Source of the DNA: an uncultured Pseudomonadota bacterium
GTDB lineage: Bacteria; Pseudomonadota; Gammaproteobacteria; Burkholderiales; SG8-39
NCBI GenBank assembly: GCA_903829815.1
Contig: CAIKRR010000014.1
Coordinates: 62,001 to 126,000, forward strand
Direction: 5' to 3'
DNA: 64,000 bases
The notes under the pieces are model-generated. The model saw only the letters and a list, made by a program, of their open reading frames with translations. It was not told the DNA's origin and ran no database searches. A program made the position numbers and the translations under genes. This document shows, piece by piece, positions 1-8,844 of the stretch. The stretch's first letter is position 1; every line of letters starts with the position of its first letter.

Positions 1-290
1 GCCAGCGCAGGCGGCGCCGCGTCGATCAGTACATTGATCGCGATATGCGAGGCACCCCGCGAGAGTTCGGGCATTGCGAGGAAGATGAGGACCACCAGGC
101 TGTAGGACACCAGCGGGCTGGCCCACAACGTCGGCGCATCGAATGCGTAGCGTGAGACGATCTCGTAGCAGTAAGACACCACGATCACGAGCAGCATCGC
201 CATGGCCAGCGCAAAGCCTGCGCGGGTGACCCGGTCGTGTGCTGCCGTGCAGGCACGCCACCAGGCAGGTTTATCGGTCTTCGATGGCAT
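1..290 (-). CDS. TRAP transporter small permease (DctQ-like), 3' end outside window
   Basis: Reading leftwards from an ATG at 288-290, preceded by an AGGAG ribosome site, the frame stays open to the window edge (96 codons). It has a short basic N-terminus, a membrane segment around residues 24-40 (AMAMLLVIVVSYCYEIVSRY) and then the WASPL...LIFLAMPELSRGASHIAINVLID pattern, written here in shortened form, typical of the second helix pair of DctQ/TRAP small permeases. In that family the subunit pairs with the large DctM permease and a periplasmic receptor to import organic acids with sodium; those partners would lie to the left. It is divergent from a Bug receptor gene. The family call rests on about half the protein. 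Confidence 0.7.
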   Translation of the reverse strand, partial: MPSKTDKPAWWRACTAAHDRVTRAGFALAMAMLLVIVVSYCYEIVSRYAFDAPTLWASPLVSYSLVVLIFLAMPELSRGASHIAINVLIDAAPPAL

Positions 291-548
291 GCGTTCTGTC
301 TCCTGCGCGAATAGTGTCGATGCCCAAGCGACATGACTGTATAGGCAAAAGCACGGCCATGCCATCGGGCACAGCGCAATCGCAGGCGCCAGACAGCACC
401 GCGAGCGCAGGGCGAGGCACAGCGGCCCACCCAGGGGGCCCGACGCACAACTGCCCGACGCACCGGCATTGCCCTTGCGCAGGGCTTTGGTTAGCATGCG
501 ATCAGGCGCCCATCCGAGGCGTTCTCGATGCCTGCCGAGGAGATTCTC

Positions 549-1514
549 ATGAACCGTGCGCTGCTTGCACTGACCGCCTGCCTGATCACGGCGACGGCCC
601 AGGCCCAGACCCAGACATGGCCCGAGCGTCCGATCCGTTTCGTGGTGTCGCAGGCCGGCGGATCGGGACCGGACATCATTGCCCGCTTTCTCGCCGAACG
701 CCTGCAGCGCAACCTCGGCCAGTCGATCGTGATCGACAACAAGCCCGGCGGTGTGAATGTCATCGGCACCCAGGCTGCTGCGCGTTCGGCCCCCGATGGC
801 TACAACTTCTTCTTTGCCACCTCGGCCCCACTCACCCTCAACCTGTTCCTGTTCAAGTCCCTGCCCTACGACCCGCTGAAGGATTTCACGCCGGTTGCGA
901 TGATTGCCAAGAGCGGGTTCATCCTCGTCACCAACAGCAAACTGCCAGCGAGAAACCTGCAGGAACTGATCGCGCTCTCGAAGAGCCAGGCCGGCGGCCT
1001 GTCGATGGCCATCGACGGTCCGCGGTTTCTCACCGGGATCATGACAGCCTACATGGGCAAGGTGATGGGCACATCCTTTGTGCCTGTGGCCTACAACAAC
1101 GTCATGCAGGGGGTTCAGGACACGGTCGGCGGTACCACTCAGGTGACGATACAGCCACCGGCGGTCATCGATGGCCTCATCAAGCGAGGCGATCTGCGTC
1201 CGATCGCAGTGAGCACTGCCAATCGCTACCCTTCATACCCCGAGGTGCCGACCCTGGCCGAATCCTTTCCAGGCTTCGAAGTCGTGGGCTGGTTCATGCT
1301 GATGGCCCCCACCGGCGTACCGCCCGAGATCGTGCAACGCATGAACCGGGAACTGGACCGCATTCTGAAGGACCCCGAGGTACAGAAGAAGCTCAGCGAG
1401 TTCTCCTTCCTGACAGACGGTGCGCGCACCCAGCCCGAACTCAACCAGTTCCTGCGTTCCGAAATCGACCTGTGGGGCAAGATCGTGAAAACTGTCGGAC
1501 TGGAGGCAGAATAG
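549..1514 (+). CDS. Bug/TctC-family periplasmic tripartite tricarboxylate receptor
   Basis: Predicted 321-residue secreted solute-binding protein. A Sec signal peptide (MNRALLALTACLITATAQA) precedes the family opening WPERPIRFVVSQAGG, followed by the usual DNKPGG ligand-loop motif, a PYDPLKDF element and a degenerate late loop. Bug proteins bind carboxylates, amides or aromatic acids in the periplasm and normally serve a TctAB permease; no tctA or tctB is present in the window. The ATG at 549 is preferred to the in-frame ATG at 528 because GAGGAG lies six bases before it. It is followed after 67 bases by a flavin-dependent oxidoreductase gene on the same strand, so the two may be co-transcribed. 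The ligand cannot be read from sequence. Confidence 0.9.
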   Translation: MNRALLALTACLITATAQAQTQTWPERPIRFVVSQAGGSGPDIIARFLAERLQRNLGQSIVIDNKPGGVNVIGTQAAARSAPDGYNFFFATSAPLTLNLFLFKSLPYDPLKDFTPVAMIAKSGFILVTNSKLPARNLQELIALSKSQAGGLSMAIDGPRFLTGIMTAYMGKVMGTSFVPVAYNNVMQGVQDTVGGTTQVTIQPPAVIDGLIKRGDLRPIAVSTANRYPSYPEVPTLAESFPGFEVVGWFMLMAPTGVPPEIVQRMNRELDRILKDPEVQKKLSEFSFLTDGARTQPELNQFLRSEIDLWGKIVKTVGLEAE

Positions 1515-1581
1515 CGGGACGGCGACCTGCTCGACCGCTCCCGATACCCGTCGGGCCTTCACCGAAACTCACGCGAACGAC

Positions 1582-2727
1582 ATGATCCAGACCTGGCTCT
1601 TCACCTTCATGCAGCCGTTTCAGCGCCGGCATCCTGATCCGTTCGATACGGCCAATACGCAGCGAGCCATCCGCTGGCATGTCGATGAACTCTTCCCGCG
1701 CATCGAAGCGGCCGGGTTCGATGGCATCTTCTTCAGCGAGCACCACTTCCACGGCAACCTGAGCGCTTCGCCCAACCTGTACATCGCGGCCACGGCCATG
1801 CGAACGAAACGGGTGCGCCTGGGCGTGATGGGAAGCGTGCTGCCCATGCACGCACCGTGGCGCGTTGCCGAGGAGATCGGCATCCTCGATCACCTGAGTG
1901 GTGGCCGGCTCGAAATCGGTTATTCAAACGGCGCCGGCCCGCAAGAACCGCTGATGGTCGGCATTCCTGCCGACGAGCTGCGCCCCCGCTTCGAAGAATC
2001 ACTGGACGTGATCGACGGGGCACTCGGTGCCCTCGAATACACCCACGAAGGGCGCTTCTGGCAGTTCGAGCGCCTCTGCATCACCCCACGCACCCTGCAG
2101 GCTGATCCGCCCAAGTGGGTCACGGTGGTGACCGCAGGGTCTGCCGCAAGCGCCGCCCGCCGCGGCTACAAGGCCTGTACCGCCTTCATGTCGGCGCGCG
2201 AAGCAGGCATCGTCTTCGATGCCTACCGCGAAGCCGGGGAAATCGCAGGCAAGCCCGTGGGGCCCGACCGCCTCGCCCTTCGCCGACGTTGCCTGGTCTG
2301 GGACGATGACCACAGCGCCGAAGAGCTCGGCGCCGAGATACTTCGCGTGGGCCTCGAGCGCACCAGCCGCCTGATGAAACGCATGATCGACAACGGCGTG
2401 AACCCGCTGATCGGCATTGAGCATCTGGACAAGCAGTTGATGGCCTCGCGCCGCGCGGAAGCGGTTGACGCGCCGGCTGCGAAGTTCATATCGGAGCCCG
2501 ACGAATGGGTCGTGGGCTCACCAGAGACAGTGGCGGACAAGATCATCGCGCAATGCCGGGCCGCTGGCGCCGGCCATTTCATGGCCTACGCGATGGGCAG
2601 CATGGAAATGCACGAGATGGAACACAGTGCCGACCTGTGGCAACGCGTGTTGCCGATCCTGAAGAAAGCACAGGTCAATACCGGTTCGACCATCCCCTCT
2701 GCCCCGACTCCCGCCATGAGCGCCTGA
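1582..2727 (+). CDS. LLM-class (bacterial luciferase-like) flavin-dependent oxidoreductase
   Basis: A 381-residue protein with the luciferase-like TIM-barrel signature: a GFDGIFFSEHHF segment near residues 45-56, then TKRVRLGVMGSVLPMHAPWRVAEE and DHLSGGRLEIG in shortened form, and a C-terminal VVGSPETVADKI element. Members use reduced flavin, usually supplied by a separate reductase, to oxidise small organics. Length is normal for the class. There is no strong ribosome site before the ATG. It sits between a Bug receptor and an amidohydrolase on the same strand, which suggests a catabolic unit in which a bound substrate is imported, oxidised and hydrolysed; the substrate is unknown. Confidence 0.85.
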   Translation: MIQTWLFTFMQPFQRRHPDPFDTANTQRAIRWHVDELFPRIEAAGFDGIFFSEHHFHGNLSASPNLYIAATAMRTKRVRLGVMGSVLPMHAPWRVAEEIGILDHLSGGRLEIGYSNGAGPQEPLMVGIPADELRPRFEESLDVIDGALGALEYTHEGRFWQFERLCITPRTLQADPPKWVTVVTAGSAASAARRGYKACTAFMSAREAGIVFDAYREAGEIAGKPVGPDRLALRRRCLVWDDDHSAEELGAEILRVGLERTSRLMKRMIDNGVNPLIGIEHLDKQLMASRRAEAVDAPAAKFISEPDEWVVGSPETVADKIIAQCRAAGAGHFMAYAMGSMEMHEMEHSADLWQRVLPILKKAQVNTGSTIPSAPTPAMSA

Positions 2728-2876
2728 AACCCATGCGCCTCTGACACGAAAGGGACTGCGAGGCGAGGGATCACGAAGGAAGGCGTCGCGGGGAAGGGAC
2801 GCCGGCGCAAGGGTCGGAAGGAAGTCACCCAATGCACGCCTCGATGCGATGCATGGACAACAAGGAGAGACAAGCG

Positions 2877-4310
2877 ATGTGCATGCTCTGTACGAGACGG
2901 GGTTTCCTGGGTGCCCTCGGTGGTGGCGTGGTGGCAGGCGTCGTACCAGCCCTCGCACGCGCCCAGCCATCGATGGCCCGATCGGCGACGAAACCGCTGC
3001 CGGAACGCGGCGAATTCGTCATCACGAACGCGACGGTGCTCACGATGGACCCCGCGCTGGGCGACCTGTCGGGCGGCTCGGTTCATGTGAAGGACGGCGT
3101 CATCGTGGCCGTCGGGCGCGACATCAGGGTACCCGGGGCGAGCGTGATCGATGCCACCGACATGATCGTTCTGCCAGGGTTCATCGATACGCACTGGCAC
3201 CTGTGGCATACCCTTTTTCGCAACTTTGCAGGTGATGCCGGCCCGAGCGGTTTCTTCCCGACCATCACCCGGTTCTCGGCCGTGATGAATCCCGAGGACA
3301 TGTACGCAAGCAGCCTGCTGGCCGCCAGTGAGGCCATCAACGCGGGCATCACGACCGTGCACGACTGGTGCCACAACATCCGAAGTCGAGCCCACGCCGA
3401 CGAAGATCTGCACGCAGTCATCGATACCGGCCTGCGGGCCCAGTGGTCGTTCGGTCAGGCGCTGGCGCAATCGGACAAGGAGCTGATCCGACTGGCCGAT
3501 CTGGAAGCCATGCACCGCGACTGGAACCGCCTGTCGGGCGGGGGTCTGGTTCGCCTCGGGATGGCCTGGCGCGGGATGTTCCGCAACGAATGGGCCCCGG
3601 TCGAGGTCTACCGTACCGAATTCGATACCGCGCGGCGCCTGGGCATTCCGATCACCGTCCACATCGGTACGCTCACCTCGCGCACCGGCCACATCGAGGC
3701 GCATGCCAAGGCGGGACTGCTCGGCCCCGATGTGAACATCGTTCACGCGTGCTCGGCCTCGGCAGCCGAGGTAGCCATGGTGAAGGCGAGCGGTGCTTCG
3801 GTCAGCAGCCTGCCGATCACCGAAATGCGTGGTGGCTGGGGATACCCCAAGCTGCGCGAATTCCTCGACGCCGGTGTGCCGGTGGCCGTGGGCGTCGACT
3901 CGGTCGTCTTCGGCGGACCGGCCAACGTGCTGCGCAACGCAAGCCTCGCGGCCATGCAGGACAACGCGGCTGGCCAGAGCGAATTCCGCATGACGATGCG
4001 TCGTGCGCTGCAACTGGCGACCCTCGATGCTGCGCGCGTGATGGGCATCGACGATCGTACCGGATCGCTCACGGTGGGCAAGCGGGCCGATATCGTGATG
4101 GTCTCGACCAACGCGCTCAATATGGCACCAACCACCGATCCGGTTCACATGGTGCTCGAATCGGCAGAGCCTGCGAACATCGACACGGTCATCGTCGATG
4201 GGCGGATTCTGAAGCGCCAGGGACGACTCACCGCGATCGAGCCCGGCGCGGTCATCGCCGAGGCAAGACGTTCGCTCGCAGCCGTTCGGCAACGGGCCAA
4301 CTGGAAATAG
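2877..4310 (+). CDS. Tat-exported amidohydrolase, AtzA/SsnA/chlorohydrolase type
   Basis: A 477-residue metal-dependent hydrolase of the amidohydrolase superfamily. The N-terminus carries a twin-arginine signal (TRRGFLGALGGG) and an ALARAQ cleavage region, so export by Tat is expected; tatABC lies at the right end of the window. Metal-site motifs are in the expected order: THWH near residues 105-108, VHIGT near 261, VHACSA near 289 and GVDS near 340. Family members deaminate or dechlorinate aromatic and heterocyclic compounds, usually in the cytoplasm, so the Tat signal is unusual. The ATG at 2877 is chosen over upstream in-frame ATGs at 2832, 2844 and 2853 because AAGGAG ends nine bases before it. 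Confidence 0.85.
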   Translation: MCMLCTRRGFLGALGGGVVAGVVPALARAQPSMARSATKPLPERGEFVITNATVLTMDPALGDLSGGSVHVKDGVIVAVGRDIRVPGASVIDATDMIVLPGFIDTHWHLWHTLFRNFAGDAGPSGFFPTITRFSAVMNPEDMYASSLLAASEAINAGITTVHDWCHNIRSRAHADEDLHAVIDTGLRAQWSFGQALAQSDKELIRLADLEAMHRDWNRLSGGGLVRLGMAWRGMFRNEWAPVEVYRTEFDTARRLGIPITVHIGTLTSRTGHIEAHAKAGLLGPDVNIVHACSASAAEVAMVKASGASVSSLPITEMRGGWGYPKLREFLDAGVPVAVGVDSVVFGGPANVLRNASLAAMQDNAAGQSEFRMTMRRALQLATLDAARVMGIDDRTGSLTVGKRADIVMVSTNALNMAPTTDPVHMVLESAEPANIDTVIVDGRILKRQGRLTAIEPGAVIAEARRSLAAVRQRANWK

Positions 4311-4419
4311 GGTGGCGTCGACCGGATGGCCCGCGCCCGTCCTGGGGCGCGCGGCACGACACCCTGCAGGCTGTGCGGGTCTCCGAAAACGCTGGCCTTG
4401 AATGAACGAGGAGGATCGA

Positions 4420-5481
4420 ATGACGAGCGCTGACACCATCAGCAGGGTTGCGATGCCACCGAAGCATCAGCAGGCACGGCACCACCGGGACAATCGCCTC
4501 AATACCGGCGCGGTTCGCTTTGGCCTGGCACTGACGCTGATGGCGGTTGTGACACTCACGCAGGGCCTGGGCACTGTCCTGGGTCAGGAATATCCGGTGC
4601 GTCCGATCCGGCTCGTCGTGCCACAGGCACCGGGTGGCTCGGCTGACATCATCGCGCGCTCGGTCGCGGAACCCCTCGGACGCCGTCTCGGTCAGACCGT
4701 GGTGGTCGAGAACCGCGTCGGTGCCGGTGGCAACATCGGGACAGCAGAAGTCGCGCGGGCCACCCCGGACGGCTACACGCTGATGCTGGGCTACGTCGGC
4801 ACCCTTGCCATCAACCCGTCGCTCTACGGCTCGGTGCCCTTTGATCCGATCGAGAGTTTTGTCTCGATCGTCGGACTGGCCGATGTCCCCCTGCTGCTCG
4901 TCACGCGCTCGGAATTTCCCGCGCGCAACCTCGATGAACTGATCGAGATTGCCAAGGCACGCACGCTGAGCTACGGCTCGGCCGGCAACGGCACCATGAA
5001 TCACATGAACGGTGAACTCATCAACGCGGCAGCCAGGGTCAAGTTGCAGCACGTCCCCTACAAGGGGGTGGCGTTCGCCGTGACCGATGTGCTGGGTGGC
5101 CAGATCGACCTGTCATTTGCCTCGATCCCGTCGGTGATATCCAACATCCGTGCCGGGCGACTGAAGGCGCTCGCCGTCTCGAGCGCCGTGCGCACACGGG
5201 CCTTCCCCGATGTGCCCACCATGCTCGAATCAAAAGCCGCACCCGTATCGATGAGCACCTGGTATTCGATCATGGCACCACGGGGCGTCGCGCCAGCCAT
5301 CGTCACCCGCATCCACGACGAAACCCTGCGCGTCATGGAAACACCGGCCATGAAGGAGCGGCTCGAAGCCTTGGGTGCCATCGCCTGGCCCCTGGGTCAG
5401 GACGAACTCCTCGGCGTCATCCGGCAGGATCTCGCGCGCTGGGCTCCCATCGTGAAAGCATCAGGGGCGCGCATCGACTGA
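4420..5481 (+). CDS. Bug/TctC-family periplasmic receptor
   Basis: A 353-residue solute-binding protein. It has a long leader (about 45 residues before VLGQEYPVRPIRLVVPQAPGG, shortened here), then ENRVGAGGNIGTAEVARA, which is the family's first ligand loop, and HVPYKGVAFAVTDVLGGQID, the second loop. The ATG at 4420 has GAGGAGG five bases upstream; an in-frame ATG at 4402 would place that site inside the gene. It follows the Tat-exported amidohydrolase by 109 bases on the same strand and probably serves the same catabolic unit. No TctA or TctB partner is nearby, as for the other Bug proteins here. Confidence 0.9.
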   Translation: MTSADTISRVAMPPKHQQARHHRDNRLNTGAVRFGLALTLMAVVTLTQGLGTVLGQEYPVRPIRLVVPQAPGGSADIIARSVAEPLGRRLGQTVVVENRVGAGGNIGTAEVARATPDGYTLMLGYVGTLAINPSLYGSVPFDPIESFVSIVGLADVPLLLVTRSEFPARNLDELIEIAKARTLSYGSAGNGTMNHMNGELINAAARVKLQHVPYKGVAFAVTDVLGGQIDLSFASIPSVISNIRAGRLKALAVSSAVRTRAFPDVPTMLESKAAPVSMSTWYSIMAPRGVAPAIVTRIHDETLRVMETPAMKERLEALGAIAWPLGQDELLGVIRQDLARWAPIVKASGARID

Positions 5482-5529
5482 GACAACCGTCCGAGCACAG
5501 GCGCGAGCCTGGACAATCCGCCGATCCAC

Positions 5530-6150
5530 TCAGTCATCCAGCAGCCAGCGCGAGTGGATACGCCGGAAGGTGCGTCTCTGCTCCGGGGTGAGAACCCCCT
5601 CGATCTGTGCTCGCGACTCAAGGTGCGCGCGCTGGAGCTGCCCTTTCAGTGCATCGACCTTGCGCTGTTGCTCGGCAACCGCCGATACGTCCATAGGCTC
5701 GGCATGATGCAGTTGCAACAACCGGAACCGCTCGGCGTGCCACTGCCCCTGCAGCGTCCATGTCTTCTGGCGTACTTCCTCGTGGATGGCCGCAATGCGC
5801 TGTGCCTGCTCCTCGGTGAGCGCCAATGGCGTCAACGCACCACCGTGCCCCATCCAGCCATCGGGGCTGGCGCCTCTCATCATGTCCCAGTGCCCGCCCG
5901 GCCTGCCCCAGGATCCGAACTCACCGCCCATCCCATCGATCGGACGCCCCATCATGCCCCAGCCCGGCATCAAGAAAGACCGCGGCGTCGAGTAGGTATC
6001 AGCGGCGATCGAGTCTGCCGCAACGCTACCCGGACGCGGAATTTGCGCCTGCGCGGATGGCGCTGCGATCCAAAGGCACGTCACCATCAGAGACGAGGCA
6101 AAAGCGCTTGAAGTCGTGCTGAATAAGACCTTGCGGGTGCAGGCACTCAT
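5530..6150 (-). CDS. Spy/CpxP-like periplasmic LTXXQ protein
   Basis: A 206-residue predicted periplasmic protein. A signal peptide ends at SAQAQ near residue 35. A Gly/Met/Trp-rich low-complexity segment (about residues 55-105: PGWGMMGRP, GGHWDMMRG) is followed by an alpha-helical region with two LTXXQ motifs: LALTEEQAQRI near 110 and VLTPEQRRTF near 190. These repeats mark the Spy/CpxP family of ATP-independent periplasmic chaperones and metal sensors; the Met/His-rich insert might bind copper or another soft metal, which is inference. It is convergent with the preceding Bug gene. No CpxRA-like two-component genes are present. Confidence 0.75.
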   Translation of the reverse strand: MSACTRKVLFSTTSSAFASSLMVTCLWIAAPSAQAQIPRPGSVAADSIAADTYSTPRSFLMPGWGMMGRPIDGMGGEFGSWGRPGGHWDMMRGASPDGWMGHGGALTPLALTEEQAQRIAAIHEEVRQKTWTLQGQWHAERFRLLQLHHAEPMDVSAVAEQQRKVDALKGQLQRAHLESRAQIEGVLTPEQRRTFRRIHSRWLLDD

Positions 6151-6224
6151 CGCTCACTCCAGATCTTGCGACCATGATGGAGTTGGAATGCTAGAGGTCG
6201 CTGCTGCCGCCACACTGACGACGG

Positions 6225-7016
6225 TCAATCCGACCTGAAGTCCTGCGGGTGGTGGCGAGGGGAAGCTGCAATCTGCGATACCAATGACAGCCTGAGCGCC
6301 TGGAACTCGTGCAGATGCCGCGGATCCTGCTCGGCTCGCCATGCCTGCTTGAGTGTGTCGAGCTGACGAAATACTTCGGAAAATCGTGCGGGTGCGCTAC
6401 CTGACAAGGGCAGTAGCGCCGGATCGTATGCACGCACCTTCCAGCGCGATTCAGTGGCAAGGATGAAGGAGGCAACACGTTCGATCAGGAACACCTTGGC
6501 CGGGTGGGTGCCGCCGTCGTGCGGAATCGGCTCGCACAACTCGATCCAGCGCTGCCAGAAAGCGGCGCGTGCGACAAAGTAATTGCAGAAGACCACTTGC
6601 CTGGAATCCATCACGAGACGAAGAGGATCGACACCCGGAGCGAGCATGCCCAGCACCCGGGCGAACAGGCGCGGGGCATCCGGGTGCTGGAGCCTCGCCT
6701 GCACAAAAATATTGAGAGGCACAGCCGATTGATCGAAAAAGGGCGAAAACAGAAACACATCGGCCTCTTCTTCGGCCATGAATTGGTAGACAGCCGACGA
6801 ATCAAGACCGGTCTTGACACCAAACTTGGGCGAAAAGAACCCATACAAGGTGTCTCGACGAAGCCTTCGCGAAAGCAGGAACTCTCGAATCGGCCAGTAC
6901 TCGCTCCAGTCGGGGCGCAGGTTGGCCATGTTGTCCAGCCGCATGAAGCCGGGGTCGAGTTCAACCCGGGTTCGATCGTTGTAGAAGATCTGGTAGATCA
7001 ATGCCTGCTGAGTCAT
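6225..7016 (-). CDS. Conserved protein of unknown function, glycan-locus type
   Basis: A 263-residue protein starting MTQQALIYQIFYND. It belongs to a conserved set of uncharacterised proteins that I recall, not verified here, as companions of TPR and glycosyltransferase genes; recognisable blocks are DPGFMRLDNMANLRPDW, EYWPIREFL, YGFFSPKFGVKTGL and ADVFLFSPFFDQ. No signal peptide or membrane helix is visible. In-frame codons extend upstream to 7280, but conservation begins at the chosen ATG; no clear ribosome site was found. It is divergent from a Bug receptor, and a TPR gene of the GT41 lineage lies 1.8 kb away. I cannot assign a reaction. Confidence 0.6.
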   Translation of the reverse strand: MTQQALIYQIFYNDRTRVELDPGFMRLDNMANLRPDWSEYWPIREFLLSRRLRRDTLYGFFSPKFGVKTGLDSSAVYQFMAEEEADVFLFSPFFDQSAVPLNIFVQARLQHPDAPRLFARVLGMLAPGVDPLRLVMDSRQVVFCNYFVARAAFWQRWIELCEPIPHDGGTHPAKVFLIERVASFILATESRWKVRAYDPALLPLSGSAPARFSEVFRQLDTLKQAWRAEQDPRHLHEFQALRLSLVSQIAASPRHHPQDFRSD

Positions 7017-7215
7017 TGCCGCGGGACAGGAGATGGGGCAGGACTGGCATGCTTGCACGATTTGCGCAGGCCCGCGTGTCGATGTCGCCAGGAACGCGTT
7101 AGGCTTGCGTCGATGCAAGCAGATCAAGGGCCGCAACGACTGCGGATCTGGCACCAGCCATCGAGGCGGTCGGCCCACTGCACAAAACCCACTTCGGTCT
7201 TCAGGGAGAACAGGC

Positions 7216-8214
7216 ATGACACCTCGACACGCCCCGCGGTTGCCCATGACAGGGGCTGTTCTTGCAACACTGACACTCACGATGGCGTTCTCGCTCGTGC
7301 CCGCGGCACGCGCGCAAACAGCGGGCTCGCCGAGACAGATTCAACTGGTCGTGCCCTTTTCCCCCGGTGGCAGCACCGATCTTTTTGCACGGGTCATCGC
7401 CCCACGGCTCTCGGCCCGGCTCGGCCTGCCCGTCGTCGTCGACAACAAACCCGGAGCCGGCGGTATGCTCGGCGCCGATTTTCTCAGCCGCGCGCCTGCC
7501 GACGGCTCGACACTGATGCTCACCGCATCCGATCTGTCGACGGGCGCCGCGGTTCAGAAGTCGCTCGCATTCGACCCCGAAAAGGGACTGGCAACGGTTT
7601 CGATGCTCGCCACTGGCCCGATGGTCGTGGTGGTCAACAGCGCTTCACCCTACCGAAGCATCGAACAACTGATGACTGCGGCACGCCAGAGCCCTGGGCA
7701 ACTCAACTACGGATCGGCGGGCATCGGCTCGCTCCATCACTTGTCAGGTGAACTCTTTGCCTCGATGGCAAAAGTCGACATGACGCATGTGCCCTACAAG
7801 GGATCGGCCCCTGCGGTACAGGATCTGGTTGCGGCCCGCATCCAGACCATGATCGCGAGCTTCCCGGCGACGCTGGCGCAAGTAAAAGGCGAACGCCTCA
7901 GAATCCTTGCCGTCACATCACCGACCCGTGCGCGCTTTGCACCCGAACTGCCAACAGTGGCGTCTGTCGTTCCGGGCTATCAGGTCGAGATCTGGTGGGG
8001 GATCTTCGCGCCTGGGGCAACCCCCTCAGCAACGCTGGACAGGCTCAATGCCGAGTTTCGCGGCATCGTGACAGCTCCCGAATTGCGCGAGACGCTCGAG
8101 CGTGAAGGTGCAGAACCGACGACGATGAACGCCGCCGAATCGCACGCCTTCTATCTGGGTGACATCGAGAAGTGGCGTGGCATCGCCCGCACCCGGCGTA
8201 TCACCTTGGACTGA
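7216..8214 (+). CDS. Bug/TctC-family periplasmic receptor
   Basis: A 332-residue secreted receptor with a signal peptide ending in AARAQT near residue 34. Family landmarks are IQLVVPFSPGGSTDLFAR, DNKPGAGGMLGADFLSRA and MTHVPYKGSAPAVQDLVA. AGGGAG lies seven bases before the ATG at 7216; upstream in-frame codons back to 7033 lack family similarity. The gene stands alone on the plus strand, divergent from the conserved glycan-type gene and overlapping the 3' end of the convergent cysteine-cluster gene by 14 bases. Ligand unknown. Confidence 0.9.
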   Translation: MTPRHAPRLPMTGAVLATLTLTMAFSLVPAARAQTAGSPRQIQLVVPFSPGGSTDLFARVIAPRLSARLGLPVVVDNKPGAGGMLGADFLSRAPADGSTLMLTASDLSTGAAVQKSLAFDPEKGLATVSMLATGPMVVVVNSASPYRSIEQLMTAARQSPGQLNYGSAGIGSLHHLSGELFASMAKVDMTHVPYKGSAPAVQDLVAARIQTMIASFPATLAQVKGERLRILAVTSPTRARFAPELPTVASVVPGYQVEIWWGIFAPGATPSATLDRLNAEFRGIVTAPELRETLEREGAEPTTMNAAESHAFYLGDIEKWRGIARTRRITLD

Positions 8215-8701
8215 CCAGCATGCGGGGTGATGCCGTGCGCTCCCCGGACGCTGCCGGCTCGAAAGCACAATAGCCCGGGCGCGGACCGGCTTGCGGATGA
8301 CGGCGACAGGTATCCGGCCGCTGCTCGTACACCGTGCAGCGGCGGCTTTCCGCGTCAAGAAAGCGACAATCGCCGCTTGACCGGCGCGCCAGCGTGAAAA
8401 CGCTGTACCTGAAACTGAAGTGGTCGATGAAACCGGCGCGCTCCAGGCGTCGGGCGATCTGCTTGGGCGCCTCGTGTTCGGCCTCGAAGGCATCGACCAG
8501 ACCCAGACGGACCAGATCGGTGAGCCTCACCTCTACCGGCATGGTGCAACAGTTGGCTGCACAGCCTTCGCACAGGCCGCGCCGATAACGCGTCCAGGTA
8601 TCGGTCTGATCGATGTCCACCTGGACGATACGGGGTTTCTGATGCACTGACGGTCTCGGTTGGCTGGAGATGAGGGCACAGCGAAGGTCGCGATCGAGCA
8701 T
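8201..8701 (-). CDS. YkgJ-family cysteine-cluster protein
   Basis: A 166-residue cytoplasmic protein with the cysteine arrangement of the YkgJ (UPF0153) family: LCEGCAANCCTMPVEV near residues 43-58, then SGDCRFLD, RCTVYEQRPDTCR and GYCAFEP. These cysteines are thought to bind zinc or an iron-sulfur cluster; the function is not established. AAGGA lies eight bases before the ATG at 8701. Its last 14 bases overlap the end of the convergent Bug gene. Confidence 0.75.
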   Translation of the reverse strand: MLDRDLRCALISSQPRPSVHQKPRIVQVDIDQTDTWTRYRRGLCEGCAANCCTMPVEVRLTDLVRLGLVDAFEAEHEAPKQIARRLERAGFIDHFSFRYSVFTLARRSSGDCRFLDAESRRCTVYEQRPDTCRRHPQAGPRPGYCAFEPAASGERTASPRMLVSPR

Positions 8702-8844
8702 TGGGCCATTCCTTGACCATCATGCGGCGACATCGAACACAGGGCAAGCGAGACGTTTCGGCGCAGGCCCGGCCCTGTTAAGCTTCCCGCCACCCTGTGG
8801 CATCGTGCCCGGCCCAGAGACACCCAGCCAGATTTCACCCAGTC

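Noticed and set aside
239-1585. A 448-codon plus-strand frame overlapping the first Bug gene
   Set aside because: Composition is Arg/His/Pro-rich nonsense; the Bug frame has a signal peptide and ribosome site.
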